A stretch of 64,000 bases of DNA, taken from Fomes fomentarius. Taxonomy: Eukaryota; Basidiomycota; Agaricomycetes; Polyporales; Polyporaceae. Positions 46,410 through 57,529 of this stretch are shown here, one piece after another; position 1 is the stretch's first letter; each line of letters begins with the position of its first letter. The position numbers and the translations under genes are program-made. The stretch is taken from assembly GCA_022606135.1 (NCBI GenBank), contig JABYQN010000008.1, positions 1,798,001 through 1,862,000 of the forward strand, in the 5' to 3' direction. Under the pieces are notes generated by a model. The model was not told where the DNA came from, made no database searches, and was given only the letters and a program-made list of their open reading frames with translations.

Positions 46410-48451
46410 ATGCTACGACACCCAGGCGGGCTGAGTTTGCGGAATGTGTATCTTGGTTTGGTGTTGCTCCGCCTACTCTTCGCAATCTTCGGGACTGGCT
46501 ACATCCACCCAGACGAGTACTTTCAGAATGGCGAAGCGAGTGCTGGTACGAATCGTGTTAGTGAACTTTTGTCTATAATACGTGAATAGTTCTGGCAACA
46601 GGATATGTCCTCGGACTTCACACTTGGTCAACTTGGGAGTGGGATCCTGTCTTCCCATGCCGTTCAATAGTTCCGGTGTGGGTGACAACTGGAATACCCT
46701 TCTCCATTGCTAGGTATCTCACAAAAGGTTCGCATGATGCACTTATAGGAGTTGAGTACACTTTTGACGTAGATAAGATGCTCTCCTTGCCCCCAAGACG
46801 ATATTCATCGCCGAGAGATTATCGTTCTTCTCCTCGTCTTTCTTGCTCGGTAAGTACGTATCACTACGTGCTTGCATCACCCCACTTACTGTGCATAGAC
46901 TATGCGATGTACAACCTGGTCCACGACTCCGCACGACTATTCGCTCTGACACTCCTGGGGTCGTCCTACGTCGTACTCACGTACCAAGTTCGATCGTTTA
47001 CCAACTCGATTGAAGCAATCCTTGTAGCTCTTTCCTTGGCGCTGCTCAAGAAGATGCTGGTGTCGGAAGCGAACAAGACGTCAGCACAGGTCAGAACATT
47101 GCCTGCTAGACTGTACCTGGTACTAACTCGGTAGGTGGTAGACAGGTACTCGATACCTCGCGTTGTTGGCCTTAGTTGCTATCTGTGGTGCTTTCACTCG
47201 TATCACCTTTGCCGCATTCTTCCTTCCCGTTGCTTTCGAGGTACTCATATGGACTTTCCGGAAAGCCAAATTCTCGCTTCTCCCCTGGGCACAACTTATC
47301 CTAGTCCCTACCTTAGTCGCAGCTCTCACTGGGCTTGGCTTCGTCTATGTCGACTCAACCTACTTCGCCTCTCACACGAGTACATCAGCGTTCGAGTTGA
47401 CGCCTCTCAATTTCCTGCGCTACAACCTGTTGCCAGCCAATCTCGCCGAGCACGGCCTGCATCCTCGTTGGCTGCACCTCGTTGTAAACCTTCCAATGAT
47501 TGCAACTCCAGGCCTGCTCTTCTATGCATTTTGGGCAGAGTGGGACTACAGCCAACCCCGAACGGATCAGACGCCAAAGGATAAACGCGGTGTCGTGGAG
47601 ACTATGCAGAAGGGTATGTCTGAATGACACGTTGGCGTCAAGGAGCCATGGAGAACTCACGGTTCCTTCAGCTTTCTATTGGGTTAGATGGTCAGGCACG
47701 ACGCTACTGTCGATACAGCCTCACCAAGAGCCGCGCTTCTTGATCCCTCTGATCACACCAATGATTGCGCTCGTCGTCAACAACAGTCGCATCCTTCGCG
47801 CCAGCAAGTTGTTCTGGGTACGTCTCAACGTTTCATCTCTCTTGTACATGATACTTATTACTAATACTCCCGGGACCTATAGGTAGTCTGGGCTGTGTCG
47901 AATGTTGTCCTCGCACTGCTGTTCGGTGTTCTTCACCAAGGCGGCGTCGTACCGTCGCTGTTCCGCGTACACGACATGATATACGACAGTGCTATGGGCA
48001 TAACTACGCACGACTTTCACGTCGTATACTGGAAAACATACATGCCTCCGAGACATCTGTTGGCTGTACGACAGGCCGGTGCGCTTCCCTTCCCTGTCTA
48101 TCTCATATTCAGCGCTTCTGACCGTTGTTGCTAGACATTGCTTCTGAGGCGGTCGCCATTTCGGATCTTGCGGGTGGCTCTCCAGATGGTGTCACACAAG
48201 CTCTTCAACGGTCTCAACCTACCGCAAGACCTTTGTCGACTCTCTTGGTCGCACCGTTTCATGCTCTGCCGTTGCTTGAGAAACGCATCTGGTTATGCTT
48301 ACGAGAACGGGACCGCGTCTCCCCGCATCTAGATCTGGATCACATCGTAGAAACCATCGAGGCGGGATGGAAGGATGGATTGAGTCTCGGTATCTTCGAG
48401 GTAGACTGGAGTTGTCTCAGCAGCACCGAGCCTGCTGTCTCTACGCTGTGA
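46410..48451 (+). CDS. SMP3: GPI mannosyltransferase 4 (Smp3, GT22)
   Basis: Starts MLRHPGGLSLRNVYLGLVLL, a first membrane span, followed by the family motif GYIHPDEYFQNGE (HPDE in the first lumenal loop) and STWEWDPVFPCRSIVPVW. Several membrane segments follow (ALVAICGAFTRITFAAFFLP, LPWAQLILVPTLVAALTGLG, VVWAVSNVVLALLFGVLHQG). The C-terminus reads LDLDHIVETIEAGWKDGLS with LGIFEVDWSC. The protein is an ER multi-pass enzyme of roughly 580 residues that adds the fourth, side-branching mannose to GPI precursors from dolichol-phosphate-mannose. This step is essential in yeast. About five introns. Stop at 48449-48451. Confidence 0.88.
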
Positions 48452-49026
48452 AGTGTATGAACCTTGCACATACATCTGACCGGACGAGCACTCTTCACAT
48501 TGCGATCTGATTTTCGACGTCTTCGAATAGCGCCAGAGGCGACAGCGCTGCAAGGCACTGCCTGCTACACACATGCAACTCCCCGAACTTTCTATTGCTA
48601 TCGTTTCGAGGCAACGCGCACGCGACAGTGACGCTTACGTCCGCAATCGAGATGATTCATTGCTGACTGTCATAGTCTCCTGCGGATACCGCACATACTA
48701 TCAGGCATGGTCTCCTGTCGCCATCCACATCGACCAGTCCGACGGCGTACAAGGTGGCTGCTGTAGCAGGTACGCCTTCTCGACACAACGTTTGATAACG
48801 CCTGCACGCTCCCCAGTGTGCCCGCCACGCCTCTGCAACTCGCCAGTGCTTCTGCGGTACTCGGGAGCCGGGCGCTTGACTTTGCGATCGACTTGCAGTT
48901 GCCATGCCGCACATGCATTGCGCACCACTACATATGTACCTGTACGACCGCCCGCGTCCACCCAACCACTCTCTTGCTCACGCTCACTAACGACTAAAAT
49001 CTAGCTAGCATTATCGCATTCACAGG
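48452..49026. other. intergenic, SMP3 3' UTR and BTB2 leader
   Basis: A 143-codon plus-strand frame (48573-49004) lies here but has irregular composition and no domain. I take it as leader and promoter of the next gene. Confidence 0.45.
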
Positions 49027-50699
49027 ATGGAAACCCCGAGCCCCTTCGCCTCGCCATGGGCACACGATAACACCCCGTTGCCTTCCCCAGGCCCACCTCC
49101 CAGTCCCGCTGTATGGCAGCCGCACGACTGGACACCGGGCCCACGCAAGGACCTGCCACATCCACGCTCACTTCCACTCATTCCATCCTCGAACTCCTTC
49201 CCCGCGCGCACGAACACAACGTTCTATCCACTTCCCACGCACCCAGAGTTTCTGAGTAATCTCCACTCACACCCGCTCATCATCCAGCAGGGCGACGACC
49301 TGCGCACCCCAAGCCCGTCGTCATCCATCGAGCTCGTACTGCACGAGAGGACGGACGAGAAGTCACTCAACAATGGTCCTGTACCCTTCCCTATGCGCTC
49401 AGGGTTCACGTCCCCGGTACTCTGCGCCAGCCCGCGCCCGCTGCCCAGTGTGAACGGATCGTCGCAGGGGAGCGCCGGTAGCGTGCGCAGTGTTCCAAGT
49501 AGCGTCGACTCAAGCCCCGCGAAGACGCCCGACTCTGCTGCGGCACTCTCGCGCGCGAGCCAGACCCCGATGAGGAGCAATCAGGTCTTCCAGGCTCCAC
49601 CGCCGCCACCGCCGTTGCCTCAGCCTCAGCCTCAGCCACCGACTTTGTCTCCGCCTCAGCCACCGACTTTGTCTCCGCCTCAACTGCGACTTCAAGCTCA
49701 GCATGCGCCCGCTCCATCCCAAGCGCGGCAGCAGGCCCTCGGGAGGATCCATCCGTCGCACAAGAATGCTATCGTTGCCCCCCGTCCTAGGTTGCCTGCA
49801 TTGAGAGGACCGTCCGGATCTGTAGTCGGCCCTCGGACGCGATCGACTGAGTCGACGTCGGCCTACCGGAAGCATTCGCTATTTTACATGCAAGAAGGGA
49901 TGATCGTGTTGAAGGTATGTGTCGAAACTCTGGAAACATGCGATGTACGATCGCACCCTAATCCTGATAACCAGGTCGAGGGTACACTGTACAAGGTGCA
50001 CAAGTACCTGCTGGAACACCATTCGGATTTCTTCCGTGGGTTCTTGTCGGACGGCGACGACGCTATGGGACACTCGGATGATCGACCCATCCCTTTGCCC
50101 GAGCACGTCACTCAGGAGACGTTCGATTGCTTGATGAGCTTCTTGTATACCGGGTGCGTGTCGCTTTCCTTCCACCATCAGCTCGCTGCTCTACCACACA
50201 CGACTGACGTCGTTATTTATGATGCAGGATCTACGACCCCTCCTCCGTATCCCTCCCAGACTGGATCACCCTCCTTCGCGTCTCCACTCGCCTCCAGTTC
50301 ACCAAGGTCCGCCAGTATGCGATACGTGAGATCGCCACCCGCCGCTCCTCGCTCCCACCCGTCGACGCGATTGTCCTCGCGAAGGAGTACGACGTCCCGT
50401 CCTGGCTCGGGCCCGCATACGCCGAGCTCGTGCGTCGTCCGACGCCTATGGAGGACGAGGAGGCAGAGCGCCTGGGCGCACGCACGACGGCACAGGTCGG
50501 ACGCGCGCGTGAGATGCTGAGGACGGACGAGTATGCGTTGTATCAGCAGAGGAGGCACGGCGCGAGGTATGCGCCCCCTGAGAGGCCGGACGAGCAGCTG
50601 GTCGCACGCGCTGTCAATGAGGTCTTCAATCTTCCGAATCGCTCAAACTCGAACCCACGGGACGGTCGATCTCCCGCACCTGTCGCCGCTGCGCAGTGA
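49027..50699 (+). CDS. BTB/POZ-domain protein with long proline-rich N-terminus, paralogue 2
   Basis: Starts METPSPFASPWAHDNTPLPS, with about 280 residues of Pro/Ser/Gln-rich disordered sequence, including a repeated PQPPTLSPPQ unit. The BTB domain is KHSLFYMQEGMIVLK, then VEGTLYKVHKYLLEHHSDFF with FRGFLSDG, and FDCLMSFLYTG, followed by WITLLRVSTRLQFTKVRQYA, IREIATRRSS, VLAKEYDVPSWLGPAYAEL and TTAQVGRAREML. Two introns interrupt the domain after VLK and after YTG, matching the paralogue at 43085. About 510 residues. Stop TGA at 50697-50699. A Cul3-adaptor role is possible from family knowledge but not shown. It lies tail-to-head with an MDR gene, as paralogue 1 lies beside another MDR gene. 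Confidence 0.85.
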
Positions 50700-51235
50700 G
50701 GGTGTGTGCGTTTAGGGAGGCTGCCGTTTAGAGTGGACGTCATGAGTGCATGCTTCTCGGTCACCCAGAGACCTCGTGGGCCGTCTTCGATCCATCATAA
50801 TTATATACTCCTGGACGTTCCTCTTCGTACTGTTTTTCTTGGTTTTTCTTTCTGCTCTACTCTCTGCATGATTCTGGGAGCCATGGACTGCTCTTCCACA
50901 CTGTATCTTATAACACTACCTTCTCCTTGTCTTTCTTGTCGTATACCCTGCTGTATCACTAGCTGTGCGTAACCGCTGTATATATGTAAACGACCCTGGC
51001 CCGTTCCCACAATCTCAGGTGTGTTGAAACTATCTCCGCTTATCGTCTTTCGGCTGACATTCTTCTCAATGCACAGAGCTTCTATTTCACACTTCTCTAC
51101 GTCTGTTCGGCATTGTCTCCGTCACTCCTTATCCGTGCGAGCTCTCGAGACGCCATAAAATTACCTCTGGTTGTCTGCAGCGTTTATACCTTTGTTTCTC
51201 ACTATTCACTTCGCACCAGTCACCTGTCCCTGGCA
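50700..51235. other. intergenic between BTB2 and MDR2
   Basis: About 540 T-rich bases. No gene seen. The distal part is the MDR2 promoter. Confidence 0.5.
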
Positions 51236-52990
51236 ATGAGGGCGGCTCGATACTATGGTCCTGGCGATATACGCATCGACGAGATACCCGAACCTTTCCC
51301 TGGGCCTGACCAGGTGAAGATCAAGGTACATTGCAGTCATTTTGTCACAGAGGCACAGAGTTGACCGATCATGTACTATACACGATAGGTGGCGTGGTGA
51401 GTATGCTTTGTTCAACCTAATTGGAGAAGGATGATCGATGTGGCCGGCTTGCTTCGTAGGTGTGGAAGTATGTGCATCTCGAGATTTACCTTCATAGATA
51501 GGTCCTAACTTGTCCTGCGACAGTCTGCGGTTCCGATGTGCACCAGTACTTTGAAATCATGCCGATCGTCTCCCCGACGGCGACCGAGCCCCATCGTGTC
51601 ACGAAAGAGACTCTTCCCGTCGTGATGGGACACGAGTGCGTCTCTGCTTGTTGCCTTGGTACTGCCGTAGATGACATCTTCGCACTAACGCCGACTGACC
51701 AAATCAGGTTCTCCGGTACCATCGTGGAACTTGGTCCTGAAGTGGACAAGACTCGATTTGCAGTAGGGCAGCGTGTAACGATGTCAGTATGTCTGATGAG
51801 TTGGCAGCGTATCCGCTGAGACTTGCCCCGTACAGCGAGCCCCTCATTGCTTGCATGCAACCGAGTTGCTGGGCTTGTGAGTCTGTTTCGACACAAAATT
51901 TATGTCCCAATGTTGCGGCTCTAGTACGTCGCGTCTGTGTCATTCTGTTCACAGTCTTTCCTTACATGCTCGCTCAGGGTGTCTCGGGATGGTCCGGAGG
52001 TCTCGCTGAATATGCAGTGGTTACTCAGCATCGTGTTCACGTCCTCCCCGAGAACACCTCGCGTGAGTGGAAATGATAGGTGGATCGCCGCTCGGTTCTC
52101 ACGCTATACGTCAGTGGAGATTGGTGCATTGATGGAACCTATGGCCGTCGCATGGCATACCGTCAAGAAGGCAAAGGTCAAGCCGAGTGACAGGGTGCTG
52201 ATATTGGGAGCCGGCCCCGTGAGTCCTTGTAGTTTTCGCTCTAGTGTTTGCCGTACCGCAGCCTGACTCGCGCATAGATCGGTATATTTACCCTCAAGGT
52301 AGCCAAGTGAGTGGCGTTGCTGGTGACGTATAGCAAGTTGTCATCCGATCGTCATATGTCATACAGGGTTTTTGGGGCCAGCTGGGTTGGTGTCGCTGGG
52401 AGATCGTATAGACGATGTGAACTTGCGCGCACGTATGGCGCATCGGAGGTCTTCGATGTCGGAAACTCTACTGTCGACGTGGTCCAAGAGACCATTCGCG
52501 CGACAGACGGTCGCGGGGCGGATATCGTCTTTGACTGCGCAGGCACGCAAGTGACGTTGGATACTGCGCTCTATGCAGTGAGGCCAGGCGGGACGATCAT
52601 GAACGTCGCAGCGTGGAAGGGAAATCCCAACATCGACTTGAACTTGATGTTGATGAGGGAAATCACGCTTGATAGTGGGTGATCCTCCGTGCTGCAGTAT
52701 CGCGTTCTCACCAAGGAGACTCTCCCATTGTATGATCCAGATAGTATTGGCTATGCAGGAGACCATCCCGACCTACTGCAGGCAGTCGCGCGCGGAGAGC
52801 TGGCTGATGTTGGAAGCCTTATCAGCGGACGAATTCCTCTTGAAGATCTGGTGGACAAAGGCATCAAAGCTCTCATCCACGCGAAGCACGATCATGGTGA
52901 GTCAGTTGTGGCCGTCTGGGTTGCATGTGCTACCCAGTCATTCTAACTTCTGATCACTGTTTTGCAGTGAAGATCCTTGTGCACCCGTGA
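51236..52990 (+). CDS. zinc-dependent medium-chain dehydrogenase, paralogue 2
   Basis: Starts MRAARYYGPGDIRIDEIPEP, closely matching paralogue 1. Zinc and core landmarks: VCGSDVHQYFEIMP, LPVVMGHEFSGTIVELGPEV, a structural lobe with C-MQPS-C-WA-C and a fourth Cys in TQNLCPN, GVSGWSGGLAEYAVVTQ, LMEPMAVAWHTVKKAK, DRVLILGAGP, VFGASWVGVAGRSYRR, GADIVFDCAGTQVTLDT, RPGGTIMNVAAWKG and IPLEDLVDKGIKALIHAKHD. The last intron sits in the same place and phase as in paralogue 1 (after the codon pair for D-H, phase 1) and is followed by VKILVHP and TGA at 52988-52990. The spacing before the fourth structural Cys is one residue longer than in paralogue 1 (x8 against x7). Probably an NAD(P)-dependent diol or polyol dehydrogenase. 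Confidence 0.86.
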
Positions 52991-53522
52991 CAGTGTTGCA
53001 TTTCAGGTTACAACGGTGTTTGCCATGACCGGAGTCGATGTAGAACATCTCAGAGTCACATGGGGCATTCTCGGCTACGATTCATTAACTGTGTCTCCTC
53101 ATCTCCGCTTCCGCTAGACCCGCCCCGGGCCGGCGGCATTGTCATGTTACAACAAGCATGACGATCATTCGGCTCCGGGGCTCTGGTTGCTCTCTATGAA
53201 GCTATGGATACAGAAGTCAAGGTGCGTCGACCGTCCCGCGACGTGCATAGAAGGAGCGACCGTGACTGGTGTCGCATGAAGCATGCGGTGACACGGAGAA
53301 ATACATAAACTCCTACGTTCCGCCTATAACCCGGTGATTAAATGTAGCTCCTGCGCGATTACGGATGCGAAACGTCATGCCTAGAGTAGCTCGTAATTGG
53401 AGTTCACATGTGGACGGTAAGAGGACATAGCTTACCGACAGCTTTCCCAGAATCAAGATCTCCAAGCCTCCGTCACAGCGTCGTCCTCATCCTCAGTTCA
53501 CATGACGCAACGTCTCAACATC
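52991..53522. other. intergenic between MDR2 and GH43
   Basis: About 530 bases with no gene seen. The GH43 promoter lies at the right end. Confidence 0.5.
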
Positions 53523-53528
53523 TATAAA
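53523..53528 (+). promoter_or_regulatory. TATA box of the GH43 gene
   Basis: TATAAA 63 bases before the ATG at 53586. Confidence 0.55.
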
Positions 53529-53585
53529 GTGCAAGGATAAATTCTCGCTGGCTCCATCGACCCCACGGTGACCGGGATCCCTATT

Positions 53586-55019
53586 ATGCGTTCTGTCTAC
53601 CTTCTGCTCAGTCTCTTGGCGCTTTGTGTGGGCAGCCTAGCGGCGTTTCCAAACCCGCTCAAACTCACGGGCAACTCGTTCTTCGTGCATGATCCCAGTC
53701 TCGTGCAGCGCCAGAGCGACGGGAAGTACTTCCTGTTCACCACGCACAATCGTGGTGGCATCCTCACTGCTACGAACCTTGCTGGGTATGTCTATGACTT
53801 CCTGTAGTGGTCGTGCCACGCGCTCACGCGTTCTTCCTCATGCAGTCCGTGGACTTCCGTTGGATCCATCTTGACCAAAGACTCGACCATTGACCTGCGT
53901 ATGCACAATTGTAACACTTGTAAAGGACTGAACGGCTGACATATGTTGTAATCGGGATGCAGCTGGAAAGGACGACATCTGGGCCCCGGATGTGTCCTTC
54001 CAAAATGGCGTCTACTACGCGTACTATTCCGTTTCGACCTTCGGCTCGCAAAACTCCGGCATAGGTCTCGCCACCTCCACATCCTTGGACCCCGGTACCT
54101 GGACGGACCACGGCCTAGTCTTTCGCTCTAGCACTGGCAACAACTACAACGCTATTGACGGCAATCTCGTAATTGATGAGAAGGGCGTCCCAGTGCTCAC
54201 GTTTGGTAAGTCGTGTCCTCCGTCCCTTCGTGAGACTAGTCTGAAGAATCCTGTGTGTTGCACCATAGGCTCGTTCTGGGTTTGTTCTTCTCGGGCTTTG
54301 TCCCTGAAGCAACGTACTGACTGCACACGAATGCGCGCAGGCCAATATCTTCCAAGTAAACCTTGGAAGCAACTTCCAGAGCGTCACAAGTTCGCCTGCC
54401 CAGGTCTCGTTCAACTCGACTTCGCCCCAGCCTGAGGAAGGCGCGTTCATCTGGAAGCATGGTAGCTTCTACTACCTGTTCTTCAGCAGCGGTATGTGTT
54501 GATCTGTATGGTCCACAGGCTTGGCTACTGACGTCTTCGTGCTCAATAGGACTATGCTGTGGCTTCGACGCGACCGCTCTTCCTCCTGCTGGAAACGAGT
54601 ACAAGGTGTGTTCACTAGGCGATGCCCAAAGAATCTGTGGAACTGTACTGATCTATGTCCTTAAGGTGTTCGTCGGCCGCTCCTCCTCTGCCCACGGCCC
54701 CTTTGTCGACAAGAACAACCGAGACCTGCGCCAGACGGGCGGCACCCTCGTCCTCGCGTCGCACGGAACCATCTACGCGCCCGGCGGGCAGGCGATCTTC
54801 ACGGACTCGAAGAGCGGCAAGGACATCTTCGTGTACCATTATATCCCCACGGACAGCGCAAGGCCGTATGACGATTCGTTCTCGAGCCTGGGACTCAACG
54901 CGATCGATTGGAGCTCTGTAAGTCTTTATCTTTGTGTTCAGCGATGTGGGTGGTACCTGATGAGCGGCTTCTTTGTATCTTTGTGAAATAAGGGGTGGCC
55001 CGTATTGACGAGCATTTGA
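53586..55019 (+). CDS. secreted GH43 arabinan endo-1,5-alpha-L-arabinosidase
   Basis: Signal peptide [20 protein letters not shown]. The five-bladed propeller carries the catalytic base Asp in [20 protein letters not shown], the pKa-modulating Asp in [20 protein letters not shown], and the catalytic acid Glu in [20 protein letters not shown]. Other matches are [49 protein letters not shown] and [15 protein letters not shown] segments. The enzyme hydrolyses the alpha-1,5-arabinan backbone of pectin side chains outside the cell. About 350 residues over several exons. The last exon encodes WPVLTSI and TGA at 55017-55019. An upstream in-frame ATG at 53568 would break the signal peptide, so 53586 is preferred. 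Confidence 0.92.
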
Positions 55020-55799
55020 AGATCAGGAGGCCCAATTGTATAGTAGGTCGCGAATGTATGTGTTCAGGTAGGACTGTTACCAGCTTGACATATGCAAAAC
55101 GTCCTCGAAGTGGTCTCATTTGGATCCCATATGAGTGTCTTTCCCCGTCTCTCAAAGTAGAAATTTCATCCAAGCATCACACTCATCATGGACTAGCGAG
55201 TGAATCACGAAGAGACGCTCACAATGTCACTATATGAGGCGAACAGCACGCAGCTCATCCGTGAGCTCATACTTCCAACAGATCAGGATTTCGGCACAAT
55301 AGAACAGCATGTCGGAGCGCCGGAGATAGCTGGAGGCGGAGCTTGCTGCGCTTGAGCAGGAAGCATACGAGGTACGATGTCTCCTCTGTCCTCTGTGACA
55401 TCGAGTCCAGCATTTGAGACGGTTCCAATGCCCCCTGTTGATGATGAGGGCAGGTCGCGTGCGTCCTCTGGTGGACATGGCAAGAATGGGGCGTTTGAGG
55501 AGTCGAGCTGTTGAGTGACGTGGAGGGGAATCACCCTCCATGGCCGGGTCAGGCGCAAAGAGATAGCTTGTTTGGGTGGAGTGGTGCGGAAAAGGGGAGG
55601 ATCGAGTGAGGTGGATGGGACGGTGACATAAACATATTGTTGTAGAACACGACGCGGAAACTGATACGACACGGCACCGAACACCAGACTTTCATGAACA
55701 CAGTGATATCGCTCTTGCATTGGCATCGGGATCAGTATTTCTCTACTGTATCTAGTGGATGTAACATCTTTGGCACGATCATAGACCATTCTCTTTCTG
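55020..55799. other. convergent interval with a possible gene relic
   Basis: About 780 bases between GH43 and the acyltransferase. A plus-strand stretch at 55222-55510 has coding-like but broken segments (listed separately). A minus-strand open frame at 55789-55283 is long (168 codons) but shows no domain and is probably 3' UTR. Confidence 0.4.
55222..55510 (+). pseudogene. possible broken remnant of a coiled-coil protein gene
   Basis: An ATG at about 55222 opens SLYEANSTQLIRELILPTDQ and DFGTIEQHVG. In another frame a helical piece LEAELAALEQEAYE follows directly after a TAG, and a third frame gives SPAFETVPMPPVDDEGRSRA with SSGGHGKNGAFEESS and a stop. The pieces are in a sensible order but cannot be joined by normal introns. 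I infer a decayed gene. It could also be chance. Confidence 0.25.
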
Positions 55800-57467
55800 C
55801 TACAGGGATTGTCTGAACCTCCTGTACTTTCGCAGTTCTGGGTCCTTGAGCAGTCTCTCCATCACGTCCGCTTTCAGGTACAGGGACAAGCATACTGGTT
55901 CGTCGTGCCAACGCCTGCTCCCAACAGTTTTGGTGGACATAACCCCAGGAGGGCCAGCCTCCATGACATGCATGAATCCGTCCATCCTCGGCAGCACCGC
56001 GTCGACGTATCTAGGTGGTGCCCCTCCACCAAAGTCGACCCCGTAGGCATCCAGGTTTTGCCACGATGTTATGAATGAGTGTCGTTCTCCAAGCGAAACG
56101 CGTTGTGGGTTGATCTCGTGTGGGGCCATCTGATGCAGCAGCGCAGATATCGTCCTCGGGGTGAACTGCGACACGGAACCATGGATGCTAGATGCAGCCC
56201 GGGCCAACGACCAGGCAATTTGCTCGCACGTCAGTGAAACACGGGCAAAGATAACTGGGGACCCAAGGAACCCGTGCGGGAGAGGAGGGGAGAGGAGTCG
56301 TGAGCGGAGACCGATGACGACTGCAAGGTTGACGAGTCCCTGATCATGCTCCAACCCCCGTGCCCGGATGAGGAGTCGCCAGACGAACGCGAGGAACGCG
56401 TCGAGGCGGGAGATCTGCAGTCCCGCAGAGTGAGAGGAGGAATCCTTCTCCTGCTGCTTGCGAGTTGCGTCCTCGTAAATACGCTGGATCTCCCATGGAG
56501 AGAAATAGAGGAGGTAGTGTGCGACGGGCACGGACTCGACGTCCCATCCTGGCGGAGCGTTTGAGTCGCCGGGCGGCCCAAGGTATGTGCCTTTGAGCTC
56601 CTCTCGGACTTTGGGTGCCCCAAGAACGATCGTGGGTGCAGACGGCCACGAGCGGACCATCGGAAGCGCGTTCTCGATGCTCACGAGTGCGGGGTCCGGT
56701 GCTCCTGCAGCGACATTGTCGACGAGAGCGGGGTCGAATATTGGCCTGAGCTCCGGGAGTGGGCTATGAGAGAGCAGGGCGCGGTGGACGGCTGCCCAGT
56801 CCTTGGCGAAGTGGAACATGGTAGTTGCGTCTGCGATGCAATGTACGATTCGAAGCCCGATGCTCAACCCGCCGCACGCGAAGGTCGTCAATTGGACGGA
56901 GACGCAGTGCCGTCCCTCGTACTCATCTGTGTTTTGCAACGCCAGAGACGTCGGGGAGAGGAGTTGGTGGGAAGGGAGATGGTCTGCGAACCACGCGCCG
57001 CTGGAGATGCGCGCGGCGCCGTCTGGAACGAGCGATGCGAGTGTGCTCGAGCTACGGGCCTCGATGAGCTCGATCCCTGGATCCTCTGATGAGCCGTAGG
57101 TGAGTGCGACACGTCCATGATGTTGCCCGTTAGTCGGGCCGCGCGGGATCCAATGCAGCTGCCCAGCCCATTGTGGATACGAGTTGAGCGTGGACCGAAG
57201 GGAAACGGTGAGTGCTTGATTGGAGGACGCTGGCAGTCCATCGTTTTCTCCAGCTGGGCGATCGAAGTACCATACGGCACATGCGAAGGGAAACGATAAG
57301 GCAGAAGTATCTAGAATGGACAACGGTACTGTGCGAGCTGAGCTTTGTGGAAGCGTTGGTCGCAAGCGTGTACGGGAGATGGTCTCGAGTAGGACATCTG
57401 TGGTAGGCAGTGTAAGTAGATATGGTAGTAGTGAGGTAGTATGTGCCCACATACTGTGAGGTGACAT
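55800..57467 (-). CDS. BAHD-type acyltransferase (transferase family)
   Basis: An intronless ORF of 555 residues, unusual here because neighbours are intron-rich. The HXXXD catalytic motif is HCIADA within GLRIVHCIADATTMFHFAKD (His about residue 210). The second family motif, normally DFGWG, appears as VDFGGGAPPRYVD near residue 490. Other family-like parts are LNSYPQWAGQLHWIP, VSVQLTTFACGGLSIG and SRLDAFLAFVWRLL. BAHD enzymes transfer acyl groups from CoA to hydroxyl or amine acceptors; fungal members include trichothecene O-acetyltransferases. No signal peptide, so probably cytosolic. The acceptor is unknown. TATAAAA lies 56 bases upstream of the ATG at 57467. No other biosynthetic genes adjoin it directly. 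Confidence 0.88.
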   Translation of the reverse strand: MSPHSMWAHTTSLLPYLLTLPTTDVLLETISRTRLRPTLPQSSARTVPLSILDTSALSFPFACAVWYFDRPAGENDGLPASSNQALTVSLRSTLNSYPQWAGQLHWIPRGPTNGQHHGRVALTYGSSEDPGIELIEARSSSTLASLVPDGAARISSGAWFADHLPSHQLLSPTSLALQNTDEYEGRHCVSVQLTTFACGGLSIGLRIVHCIADATTMFHFAKDWAAVHRALLSHSPLPELRPIFDPALVDNVAAGAPDPALVSIENALPMVRSWPSAPTIVLGAPKVREELKGTYLGPPGDSNAPPGWDVESVPVAHYLLYFSPWEIQRIYEDATRKQQEKDSSSHSAGLQISRLDAFLAFVWRLLIRARGLEHDQGLVNLAVVIGLRSRLLSPPLPHGFLGSPVIFARVSLTCEQIAWSLARAASSIHGSVSQFTPRTISALLHQMAPHEINPQRVSLGERHSFITSWQNLDAYGVDFGGGAPPRYVDAVLPRMDGFMHVMEAGPPGVMSTKTVGSRRWHDEPVCLSLYLKADVMERLLKDPELRKYRRFRQSL

Positions 57468-57522
57468 GGTAGTCGTGTTTGAGGACTAGATGGTGCACCC
57501 TCCAAGCTTCAGGGTGGGGACG

Positions 57523-57529
57523 TTTTATA
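57523..57529 (-). promoter_or_regulatory. TATA box of the acyltransferase gene
   Basis: TATAAAA on the minus strand, 56 bases upstream of the ATG at 57467. Confidence 0.6.

Noticed and set aside
48573..49004. 143-codon plus-strand frame before BTB paralogue 2
   Set aside because: Irregular composition and no motif. Best explained as leader and promoter sequence.
55283..55789. 168-codon minus-strand frame downstream of the acyltransferase
   Set aside because: No domain, and it lies directly 3' of the acyltransferase stop. Likely 3' UTR.
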